Part shown: positions 1 through 5,510 of the stretch, in pieces
Numbering within the stretch: position 1 is the stretch's first letter
Layout of the letters: each line of letters begins with the position of its first letter
Assembly: GCA_021201175.1 (NCBI GenBank)
Contig: JAJQFK010000065.1
Coordinates: 1-6,911 of the forward strand
Direction of reading: 5' to 3'
Length of the DNA: 6,911 nucleotides
Origin: Candidatus Gastranaerophilales bacterium
GTDB taxonomy: Bacteria > Cyanobacteriota > Vampirovibrionia > Gastranaerophilales > Gastranaerophilaceae
The notes under the pieces: model-generated
What the model was told of the DNA's origin: nothing
Seen by the model: only the letters and a program-made list of their open reading frames with translations
Databases searched by the model: none
Program-made: the position numbers and the translations under genes

Positions 1-2
1 AT

Positions 3-180
3 TCAGGATTATACATGCCAAAGATATATAAATTTATAGGAAGTATTTCAATAGGTACTCTGCACAGATGGATTAACAATTCCTGCAAGACCCTATTTAC
101 ATCTGACTGATGATGATTTTGAGGAAATCCTTAATGCTGCTGAAAAATTTTTAAGTAATTCGGATTTACTTGAAAATTAA
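3..180 (+). pseudogene. Remnant of a phage virion morphogenesis (Mu gpG-like) protein, C-terminal end
   Basis: The last open segment (about 71-180, stop TAA at 178-180) reads LTIPARPYLHLTDDDFEEIL and on to the stop. This resembles the C-terminal IPARPFLGLSDED signature of phage virion morphogenesis / Mu gpG-like tail completion proteins, in which the conserved tail follows an IGT...YAAIHQFG segment. The matching upstream pieces appear in other frames: SISIGT in frame 3 (about 42-59) and YSAQM in frame 2 (56-70). The frame of the C-terminal piece has stops at 37-39 and 52-54. This pattern indicates two frameshifts in a decaying gene and not a functional protein. Family assignment is from recalled motif similarity only; the 5' part lies outside the window. 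It implies that a prophage once occupied this place. Confidence 0.5.
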
Positions 181-208
181 ATATGTAGATTTATAAAGGA
201 GAATTACA

Positions 209-748
209 ATGACAACAGTAGAACCAATCAGAAGTATTGCGGACATTAAAAAACTTGAGCGGTATTTTTCAAAAAACAAAAGAGATTTATTAATGTTTAC
301 AATCGGCACAAATTGCGGTTTAAGGATTTCTGATATTGTGGCACTTAATGTAGGGGACGTCAGAAATAAAACCCACATTCAAATAATAGAAAAGAAAACG
401 GGTAAATTTAAAAAATTCCCGATTAATTCAAAATTAAAACCTATGTTTGAAGAATACACAAAAGGAAAACGCTCTGATGAAGCGTTATTTTTAACTGTTT
501 TTAAAAACAGAATGAACCGGTTCGGTGCTTATTACATATTGAAAACCGCCTGCAAGGCTGTCGGAATAAAAGAAATAATCGGCACTCATACAATGAGAAA
601 AACATTCGGGTATCATCATTATAAAAAATATAAAGACGTTGCTATGCTGCAAAAAATTTTTAATCATTCAAGTCCACAGATAACTTTAAGATACATAGGA
701 ATAGAACAAGATCAAATTGATGAGAGCTATACGAACTTTATTTTATAG
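209..748 (+). CDS. Compact tyrosine recombinase (site-specific integrase), catalytic domain only
   Basis: This 179-residue protein is a phage-integrase-family tyrosine recombinase that would cut and rejoin DNA through a covalent 3'-phosphotyrosine. The catalytic set looks complete: Arg39 in GLRISD (box I), a hairpin lysine around Lys63 in KKTGK, His127-x-x-Arg130 in HTMRKT, His153 in NHSS and nucleophile Tyr162 in LRYIG. It is much shorter than classical integrases (about 300-400 residues). It lacks the arm-binding domain and most of the SAM-like core-binding domain, as do the short integrases with a VEPIR-type N-terminus seen in low-GC mobile elements. The ATG is preceded by AAAGGAG (195-201) at good spacing. 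It lies between a phage remnant and three dyad repeats that resemble recombinase sites, with a broken relative 400 bp downstream. It may act on those sites, or be a leftover prophage/element integrase. Confidence 0.9.
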   Translation: MTTVEPIRSIADIKKLERYFSKNKRDLLMFTIGTNCGLRISDIVALNVGDVRNKTHIQIIEKKTGKFKKFPINSKLKPMFEEYTKGKRSDEALFLTVFKNRMNRFGAYYILKTACKAVGIKEIIGTHTMRKTFGYHHYKKYKDVAMLQKIFNHSSPQITLRYIGIEQDQIDESYTNFIL

Positions 749-773
749 CCTAAAATCCTTTATTTATAATTGG

Positions 774-787
774 GAACATAACATTTT
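774..787 (+). repeat. 14-bp direct repeat, copy A
   Basis: GAACATAACATTTT occurs here, 25 bp after the stop of the intact recombinase, and again at 1026-1039. The two copies are exact and in the same orientation. One lies just left of dyad copy 1 and the other between dyads 2 and 3. It could mark a past duplication in this region or a protein-binding site; the function is unknown. Confidence 0.6.
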
Positions 788-792
788 AACAA

Positions 793-820
793 CTTAACAG
801 TTTATCTATTTAGTGTTGAG
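793..820 (+). repeat. Dyad site copy 1 (possible recombinase core site, forward)
   Basis: CTTAAC (793-798) and GTTGAG (815-820) form imperfect inverted arms around AGTT-TATCTA-TTTAGT. The asymmetric core TATCTA (803-808) sits 4 nt after the left arm, exactly as in copy 2. The right side is 2 nt longer and has one mismatch in the arm, so this copy is the most diverged. The reverse complement of 801-811 is an 11-bp match to copy 3 (AAATAGATAAA). It could be a recombinase core site or a dimeric regulator operator. Confidence 0.6.
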
Positions 821-906
821 AGTGTTCACTGATTGAATTTTAACACAAACATGTATATTTTTACATTTGCACTTAATAATTTTTACTTTTTACAAATTCG
901 CTGAAA

Positions 907-912
907 TATAAT
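907..912 (+). promoter_or_regulatory. Consensus -10 hexamer, weak -35
   Basis: TATAAT at 907-912 is a perfect sigma-70-type -10 element. The best upstream match, TTTACT at 882-887, leaves a 19-nt spacer and fits TTGACA at 4 of 6 positions. TTTACA at 889-894 fits better but is only 12 nt away. It lies between dyads 1 and 2 and points toward the polysaccharide operon. In AT-rich DNA such a hexamer arises easily by chance. Confidence 0.25.
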
Positions 913-940
913 GTTCACTAGCAGATTTGAAAAATTAACT

Positions 941-966
941 CTTAACCATATATCTAAAAGGTTAAG
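941..966 (+). repeat. Dyad site copy 2 (possible recombinase core site, forward)
   Basis: This 26-bp site has perfect 7-bp arms, CTTAACC (941-947) and GGTTAAG (960-966). The core TATCTA (951-956) is flanked by 4 nt on each side. The layout of 10-bp inverted half-sites around a 6-bp asymmetric centre matches the geometry of tyrosine recombinase crossover sites, which typically have 6-8 bp between inverted arms. Its core orientation is the same as copy 1 and opposite to copy 3. Confidence 0.65.
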
Positions 967-1025
967 AACGTAAAAAATCAAGCGGTGAGCGGATTTTAAA
1001 GGGGTAAAAAATTAAAAATGCAAAA

Positions 1026-1039
1026 GAACATAACATTTT
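1026..1039 (+). repeat. 14-bp direct repeat, copy B
   Basis: This is an exact second copy of GAACATAACATTTT, 252 bp from copy A. It lies inside the segment that would invert if dyads 2 and 3 recombined, and upstream of the candidate operon promoter at 1069-1077. Confidence 0.6.
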
Positions 1040-1068
1040 TTAATAAACAATTAGTCTTGTTTTGTTTG

Positions 1069-1077
1069 TGTTAATAT
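1069..1077 (+). promoter_or_regulatory. Extended -10 promoter candidate facing the polysaccharide operon
   Basis: TG-T-TAATAT (TG at 1069-1070, hexamer 1072-1077) fits an extended -10 element, which can work with a poor -35. The only upstream candidate is TTAGTC at 1051-1056, with a 15-nt spacer. Transcription would begin near 1084, just before dyad copy 3, and run through the broken recombinase into the glycosyltransferase gene. The element lies between inverted dyads 2 and 3, so inversion there would turn it away from the operon. Confidence 0.3.
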
Positions 1078-1104
1078 GGTTTTGAGCAGATAAAAAAATT
1101 AAAT

Positions 1105-1130
1105 CTTAACAAAATAGATAAAAAGTTAAG
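1105..1130 (-). repeat. Dyad site copy 3 (possible recombinase core site, inverted)
   Basis: CTTAAC (1105-1110) and GTTAAG (1125-1130) flank AAAA-TAGATA-AAAA. The core TAGATA (1115-1120) is the reverse complement of TATCTA, so this copy is inverted relative to copies 1 and 2. Length and geometry (6-4-6-4-6) are identical to copy 2. The left flank AAAAATTAA is also shared with the flank of copy 2 (about 931-938). The site ends 26 nt before the start of the broken recombinase. Confidence 0.65.
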
Positions 1131-1156
1131 AGATTTTGTTGGAAGTGATGAATAAG

Positions 1157-1396
1157 ATGACAAAAAGTGTTGCGATAAGAGATAAAGAAACAATTGAAGA
1201 AATCAAGTCGGCATATCGGAGATGGAGCAGAACAAACGAGTTGCTTTTATTTTCGCTTGCGATAAATGCGGGGATATCCAATCTGCTTGAATTAAAAGTC
1301 AAAGATGTCAGAAACAAACAGGAATTGCCTTTTAGAAAATTTAAAGAGAAAATTTTACGCGGAAAGTGTGGAGCTATAGAGTATGGCTGTATTTAG
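1157..1396 (+). pseudogene. Truncated, catalytically broken second tyrosine recombinase
   Basis: The reading frame from ATG 1157 aligns with the intact recombinase at 209-748. MTKSVAIRDK matches MTTVEPIRSI, and LELKVKDVRNK (residues 44-54) matches VALNVGDVRNK at the same residue numbers. Where the intact copy has GLRISDI, this one reads GISNLLEL. Two residues, Leu and the catalytic Arg, are missing, consistent with a 6-nt in-frame deletion. After about residue 55 (about 1321) similarity stops, and about 24 unrelated residues lead to a stop at 1394-1396, inside the first codons of the glycosyltransferase gene. The domain with HxxR, His and Tyr is absent. In-frame upstream codons (TTG 1136, ATG 1148) are possible starts, but 1157 fits the homologue best. 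It could not recombine DNA; a residual DNA-binding role cannot be excluded. Confidence 0.7.
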
Positions 1397-2423
1397 TATT
1401 ATCGTGCCTGTTTATAATGTAGAAAAATATTTAAGACAATGTTTGGATAGTATTGTTAATCAGACTTTTGCAGATTTTGAAGTTATCTGTGTCAATGACG
1501 GTTCGACAGATAATTCTTTAGAAATTTTAGAAGAATATTCAGAAAAAGACAACCGGTTTATTGTTATAAACCAGGAAAATCAGGGACAAGGAGTTGCAAG
1601 GAATAAAGCCATGGATCTGGCAACAGGCGACTACATTGTATTTGTTGACCCTGATGACTGGATAGAGGTGAATTTATTAGAAGAATTATACAAAACTTTT
1701 AAACTTAGTAAATCGGAAGTAATTGCATTTAATTATAAAGAGTATAATGATTATTCCGGTAAGGTAAACAACAGAAATCTTGCTGCAATCTTAAAAAAGA
1801 ATTTTGACTATAATTTAAATCTGGTGCCGTATTATTCCTGGAGAGATGTTAAGAGCGGTTGTTTGTATAATCTGGATTTACATGCTTGGTCAAAAGCATA
1901 TTCAAGAGAATTTTTAAAAAGAATACAAGCGGTATTTGCACCTACAAAACATGGCGAAGACCATTTATTTGTGAATATTGTTCTATTAAACGCTGAAAAA
2001 ATTTATTATCTTGATAAATATTTATATACCTACAGATGCCGCGATGGTTCGGCTGTAAACAAACGTTCAAGTGATAATTTTTGTATTTTTAATAATATTG
2101 AATTGTTAAAGGATTATCTTATAACACACAATTTTTATGAAGAATTAAAAGAAGAATTTAATTGCTATCAAACTATCGTTATGTCCTGGCACTATCAAAA
2201 CATACCCGAGGAAAAATTGGAAGAATACAAATCAATATGCCAAAAGTACCTGACCCCGCAGGATTATAGAAAAATGCTATATAAAGGACGAAAACATAAT
2301 ACATTTTGGGAATCAATTTTTTCTTTAAAAAATGAACGGGAATTTGGAATTAAGCGTAAGGTAATTACACTCTTCGGTATAAAAATTAAAATTAAGCCAA
2401 AGAAAAAAACGGAGGTCTTGTAA
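1383..2423 (+). CDS. GT2-family glycosyltransferase (GT-A fold)
   Basis: This 346-residue protein is a family 2 glycosyltransferase that would move a sugar from a nucleotide-sugar donor to a growing surface glycan on the cytoplasmic side of the membrane. The GT-A domain fills residues 1-120: FSIIVPVYNVEKYL at 4-17, VICVNDGSTDNS at 34-45 (Asp39 for the nucleotide), an NQGQGVARN segment at 66-74 and the DxD-type metal site VDPDDW at 88-93. The C-terminal half is variable and probably sets acceptor choice. The tail (about 323-340) is basic and carries an LFGIKIKIK motif. No membrane segment is obvious. The ATG has GGAG at 1370-1373, 9 nt upstream. The gene overlaps the last 14 nt of the broken recombinase frame, so the operon begins at an old recombination scar. 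It is followed at zero distance by the TagF-like gene. Sugar specificity cannot be read from the sequence. Confidence 0.92.
   Translation: MAVFSIIVPVYNVEKYLRQCLDSIVNQTFADFEVICVNDGSTDNSLEILEEYSEKDNRFIVINQENQGQGVARNKAMDLATGDYIVFVDPDDWIEVNLLEELYKTFKLSKSEVIAFNYKEYNDYSGKVNNRNLAAILKKNFDYNLNLVPYYSWRDVKSGCLYNLDLHAWSKAYSREFLKRIQAVFAPTKHGEDHLFVNIVLLNAEKIYYLDKYLYTYRCRDGSAVNKRSSDNFCIFNNIELLKDYLITHNFYEELKEEFNCYQTIVMSWHYQNIPEEKLEEYKSICQKYLTPQDYRKMLYKGRKHNTFWESIFSLKNEREFGIKRKVITLFGIKIKIKPKKKTEVL
2411..2415 (+). promoter_or_regulatory. Shine-Dalgarno site fixing a TTG start
   Basis: GGAGG lies inside the last codons of the glycosyltransferase gene, 8 nt before TTG 2424. The TTG directly follows the upstream stop TAA (2421-2423). 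The next in-frame ATG (2463) lacks a site this strong at suitable spacing, so TTG is the better start. Confidence 0.75.
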
Positions 2424-3728
2424 TTGGGTTATTCTATTTTAAGTTTTTTATTTGCCTGGACTATGCCTACCAAAAAAGATAGAGCACATTTTAGAGAGTT
2501 ATGCTCTAAAATTGATGCACGTAAAAAAGCGGCAATTATTCAAAAAAGATATAAGAATGTGTCCGGAAGAATAAAAAATAAAGAAAAAATAAAAGTTCTT
2601 TTTCTTGTTAACGAAATTTCTAAATGGAAAACACAGTCTTTATACGATTTATTGTTTAAAAGCGATAATTTTGAACCTATTATTGCCATTACAATTGCGG
2701 ATATACAGAGAGATATTTCTGTCAAAGAAAAGGAAGATATTTTAAATACAAACCAGGAATTTTTCAAACAAAAAAGAATGAATACGGTAATTGCTTATGA
2801 TATAAATAAAGATAAAGCTGTTAGTTTAAAAGTTTTTAAACCTGATATTATTTTTTATCAGCAGCCGTACCATATTCCAAAAATTCAAACTCCGCAAATC
2901 ACATCAGAATTTGCTCTTAATTGCTACATATCATATTATGTTCCGAACTATAAAAATCTTGAACTTGAATTAAACTATGATTTTCATAAATATTTGTATA
3001 GGTATTATGTATTAGATGATTCCTTAGCCGGGTTGTACAAAAATTATTATCTTAACAATGAACAGTTTGAATACGATAGTATAAAGGCTGTCGGGCATAC
3101 AATGTTTGACAATCTGCGAAATCAGATTAAGGATAAATCTAACGGCAGCTGCGTTATCTATGCACCACACTGGTCTATTTCCGCTGAAAATAATGAGAAT
3201 AATCTTAATCTGTCTACATTTAATGAAACAGGTAAATTTATTTTAGATTATGCGAGAAGACATCCTGAAATCAAATGGATTTTTAAACCGCACCCGACAT
3301 TAAAAACGGCACTTCTAAGAATTGGCGAGATGTCAGAAAAAGAAATTGATGATTATTATTCAGAGTGGGAAAAATTTGCAAAATGCTGTTATAACTCTGA
3401 ATATATTGAATTGTTTAATAAATCTACTGCCATGATAACCGATTGCGGCTCTTTTTTGCTGGAATACTTCGTAACAGGAAAGCCGTTGATACGCTTAGTG
3501 TCACAAAACAATACAAATTCTATACATTCACATTGCAAAAAGATATTCAGCACTTTTTACGAAGCTGGCGATTTATCGGAATTATCAAAGGTTTTGGATG
3601 AAGTAATTGTTAATAAACAGGATCCACTAAGAACAAAGCGGAATACTATTATAAATTCATTAGATTTTATAAAAATTAATGCCGCAGAAAATATTATGGC
3701 GGATTTAGAGGAAATTGTAAGGTGCTGA
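2424..3728 (+). CDS. TagF-like CDP-glycerol/CDP-polyol phosphotransferase
   Basis: This 434-residue protein resembles the CDP-glycerol glycerophosphotransferase family (Glyphos_transf, GT-B type). Family members move a polyol phosphate from a CDP donor onto a teichoic-acid-like or capsular glycan. The family landmarks appear in order: GHTMFD at 224-229 (where TagF has GxPRxD), YAPHWS at 246-251 (YAPTWR), FKPHP at 287-291 with His290 (K-x-HP), and TDCGSFLLEYF from 339 (TDYSSxxFDY). The TDYSS motif is changed to TDCGS, and GxP to GHT, so donor or acceptor preference may differ from true TagF. Residues 1-60 are hydrophobic then basic and could sit on the membrane. The TTG start is supported by GGAGG. 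The downstream cytidylyltransferase could make its CDP donor. It could instead be a related transferase with another donor; the family call is firm, the substrate is not. Confidence 0.82.
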   Translation: MGYSILSFLFAWTMPTKKDRAHFRELCSKIDARKKAAIIQKRYKNVSGRIKNKEKIKVLFLVNEISKWKTQSLYDLLFKSDNFEPIIAITIADIQRDISVKEKEDILNTNQEFFKQKRMNTVIAYDINKDKAVSLKVFKPDIIFYQQPYHIPKIQTPQITSEFALNCYISYYVPNYKNLELELNYDFHKYLYRYYVLDDSLAGLYKNYYLNNEQFEYDSIKAVGHTMFDNLRNQIKDKSNGSCVIYAPHWSISAENNENNLNLSTFNETGKFILDYARRHPEIKWIFKPHPTLKTALLRIGEMSEKEIDDYYSEWEKFAKCCYNSEYIELFNKSTAMITDCGSFLLEYFVTGKPLIRLVSQNNTNSIHSHCKKIFSTFYEAGDLSELSKVLDEVIVNKQDPLRTKRNTIINSLDFIKINAAENIMADLEEIVRC

Positions 3729-3732
3729 AGAT

Positions 3733-3771
3733 ATGAGGGATTTTAGTAAAACATCAGAAGGGACAAAATAA
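3733..3771 (+). other. Twelve-codon open frame ending at the cytidylyltransferase start
   Basis: ATG 3733 opens a frame encoding MRDFSKTSEGTK, whose stop TAA (3769-3771) abuts ATG 3772. It fills nearly all of the 43-nt gap between the TagF-like and cytidylyltransferase genes, the only real gap in the operon. It carries the Shine-Dalgarno site of the next gene (AAGGGA, 3758-3763). It could be a leader peptide that couples translation, the scar of a deleted gene, or chance. No family is recognised. Confidence 0.25.
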
Positions 3772-4470
3772 ATGACTAATATTGGATTAATAATAGCAGG
3801 CGGTGTAGGAGCTAGAATGGCACAGGCTGTTCCAAAACAGTTTTTAACGGTTTTTGATAAACCGATAATAGCTTATACAATGGAAAAATTTGAAAAACAT
3901 CCTGCTATAGATGTGATTGCTGTTGTTTGCCTTGAAGGGTGGGAGAATATTCTGCAAAGTTACGCAAAACAATATAATATTACCAAATTAAAACATATAG
4001 CCCCATCAGGTGCCGTAGGTCAGGAATCAATTAAAAACGGACTTGACGAACTGGCAAAATATTACGGAAAAGATGATGTTGTTCTAATTCATGATGCAAT
4101 AAGACCCAATGTGCCAACGGAGGTTATTTCCGAATGTATTGCGATAACAAAACAAAACGGGAATGCAATTGTTTGTGTACCATGCCAGGAAGCAATGCTT
4201 GAAACAAGCGATAAAAAATCTTCAACATCATCATACCCGAGAGATAATCTAAAAAGAACACAAACCCCTCAAGGATTTAAACTGGGTGATATTTTAGAAG
4301 CACATAAAAGAGCAAAAGAACTGGGGATTGTCAATTCCGTTGCGAGCTGTACTCTAATGATTGAAACAGGGGAAAAAGTATATTTTTCAACAGGTTCCGA
4401 AAAAAATATTAAATTGACAACACCTGAGGATATAGAAATTTTCAAGGCATTACTAAAAGGCAGTAACTGA
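3772..4470 (+). CDS. IspD/TarI-family cytidylyltransferase
   Basis: This 232-residue protein is full length for the IspD/TarI family, which joins CTP and a polyol phosphate to give a CDP-polyol plus pyrophosphate. Visible motifs are the nucleotide loop IIAGGVGARM at 7-16 with Arg15, PKQF at 21-24 with Lys22, HDAIRP at 107-112, QTPQGF at 164-169 and IKLTTPEDIE around 213-221 with Lys214. The family makes CDP-methylerythritol (IspD, isoprenoids) or CDP-ribitol (TarI, and mammalian ISPD). A tryptophan at 57 (EGW) recalls the PxxW of TarI-type enzymes, and the neighbours are glycan genes, so a polysaccharide role is favoured over housekeeping IspD. AAGGGA lies 8 nt before the ATG. Its stop shares 1 nt (TGATG) with the SDR gene, indicating coupling. 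The exact polyol is not determinable from sequence. Confidence 0.87.
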   Translation: MTNIGLIIAGGVGARMAQAVPKQFLTVFDKPIIAYTMEKFEKHPAIDVIAVVCLEGWENILQSYAKQYNITKLKHIAPSGAVGQESIKNGLDELAKYYGKDDVVLIHDAIRPNVPTEVISECIAITKQNGNAIVCVPCQEAMLETSDKKSSTSSYPRDNLKRTQTPQGFKLGDILEAHKRAKELGIVNSVASCTLMIETGEKVYFSTGSEKNIKLTTPEDIEIFKALLKGSN

Positions 4471-5510
4471 TGAAATATAATAATATTTTAGAAAATGAAT
4501 ATAAAAAAATCATAGAAAATATTGATATAAGGTTTTTAAATGGTAAATCAACCGCCATAACAGGTGCAACAGGGTTAATCGGTTCATATATGGTTGATTT
4601 TTTGTTATATGTAAATGAACAATATAGTTTAAACATGAAAATATATGCCATGTCCCGCTCAATTAAAAAATTAGAAAAGAGATTTAAACAAAATAATAAT
4701 CTTTTTTTAATTGAACAGGATTTAAATGAACCGTTAAAACAAACCTTTAAAGCAGATTACATTATACATTGTGCAAGTAATGCCCATCCTCTGGCTTTTT
4801 CTTTATATCCCGTTGAAACAATGAAAACAAATTTACTCGGAACAATCAACCTTTTAGAGATGATAAAAGGAACAAGTACAAAATTTTTATATATTTCAAG
4901 CGGAGAAATATATGGAAATAACATTGATGAAAAACCCTTCACAGAAGATGATTTGGGGTTGATTGATACAAAATTTGCCCGTTCCTGCTATCCTGAAGCA
5001 AAAAGAGCGGCTGAAACGCTTTGTATTTCGTACAGCAGGGAATATGATATTAATGTTAATATTGCAAGACTTTGTTATGTTTACGGTTCTACCATAACAA
5101 ATGAAAATTCAAGAGCAGACGCTCAATTTTTAAGAAATGCAATTAATAACGAAGATATTGTAATGAAAAGCGAGGGGCGGCAAAAAAGAACATATTGTTA
5201 TGTTGCAGATGTTATAAGTGCATTTTTAATTATTTTGCTAAAAAGTAAGAATAATGAGGTATATAATATTTCAAACCCAAATTCAATATGCTCCGTAAAG
5301 GAATATGCAGAAGTATTAGCGGAACTTGCAAATGTAAATATAATATTTGACATTCCGTCCGAAACTGAAAAAAAGGGATATTCAAAACCTCTAGACTCCG
5401 TTTTAAATTCGGACAAGCTGATTAATTTGGGCTGGAAACCGCTATATAGTTTAAAAGACGGACTTAAAAATACACTTGATATTTGTAAAGGTGAAGTTGT
5501 TAAATGTTAG
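4470..5510 (+). CDS. Extended SDR: NAD-dependent epimerase/dehydratase-family sugar enzyme
   Basis: This 346-residue extended short-chain dehydrogenase/reductase resembles enzymes that modify nucleotide-linked sugars. It has a Rossmann GATGLIG at 32-38, a CASNAHP stretch typical of the cofactor region, SSGEIYG at 143-149, catalytic Tyr174-x-x-x-Lys178 in YPEAK, and GRQKRTYCYVADV, the usual substrate-loop and C-domain signature. Ser144 can serve as the catalytic hydroxyl. RmlB-type 4,6-dehydratases have TDE here; Gly145 replaces the Asp, so dehydration is less likely than epimerisation, oxidation/reduction or UXS-like decarboxylation. About 25 residues precede the Rossmann fold. AAAAGG (4455-4460) precedes the ATG by 9 nt. 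The gene overlaps the cytidylyltransferase by 1 nt and the AraD-like gene by 7 nt. It may act on the CDP product or a separate nucleotide sugar. Confidence 0.85.
   Translation: MKYNNILENEYKKIIENIDIRFLNGKSTAITGATGLIGSYMVDFLLYVNEQYSLNMKIYAMSRSIKKLEKRFKQNNNLFLIEQDLNEPLKQTFKADYIIHCASNAHPLAFSLYPVETMKTNLLGTINLLEMIKGTSTKFLYISSGEIYGNNIDEKPFTEDDLGLIDTKFARSCYPEAKRAAETLCISYSREYDINVNIARLCYVYGSTITNENSRADAQFLRNAINNEDIVMKSEGRQKRTYCYVADVISAFLIILLKSKNNEVYNISNPNSICSVKEYAEVLAELANVNIIFDIPSETEKKGYSKPLDSVLNSDKLINLGWKPLYSLKDGLKNTLDICKGEVVKC

Larger units (their letters stand above)
749..1135. other. Intergenic region with recombination-like dyads and promoter candidates
   Basis: This 387-bp AT-rich stretch between the intact and the broken recombinase has no convincing protein-coding gene. 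It holds three CTTAAC...GTTRAG dyads (793-820, 941-966, 1105-1130), a 14-bp direct repeat (774-787 and 1026-1039), an 8-bp repeat TGTTCACT (823-830 and 912-919) and two promoter-like -10 elements (907-912 and 1072-1077). An imperfect hairpin with AAAATC/GATTTT arms lies at 974-997, but it is not followed by a U-tract on the + strand. The density of repeats suggests a regulatory or recombination region and not simple spacer. Confidence 0.7.

Noticed and set aside
170..197. TTGAAA-N16-TATAAA promoter for the intact recombinase
   Set aside because: The -10 overlaps the Shine-Dalgarno site and the start would fall about 5 nt before the ATG, leaving no usable leader.
974..997. AAAATC/GATTTT hairpin as a terminator
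   Set aside because: The stem is AT-rich and broken by an internal loop, and no U-tract follows on the + strand. On the - strand there is no gene for it to end.
1018..1074. Eighteen-codon open frame (ATG 1018, TAA 1072-1074) with AAAGGGG at 998-1004
   Set aside because: The ribosome site is 13 nt away, the peptide matches nothing recognisable and its stop overlaps the promoter-like element. A chance frame is more likely.
793..1130. CRISPR array or origin iterons
   Set aside because: Only three units, irregular spacing, one inverted, and no cas or replication gene. The asymmetric core within inverted arms fits recombinase sites or operators better.
3772..4470. Housekeeping IspD of the methylerythritol pathway
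   Set aside because: Not excluded by motifs, but the tight overlap with glycan genes and the TarI-like tryptophan favour a CDP-polyol role in the surface glycan.
4470..5510. dTDP-glucose 4,6-dehydratase (RmlB)
   Set aside because: The TDE active-site triad reads SGE, lacking the dehydration aspartate, and no other rml gene is present.
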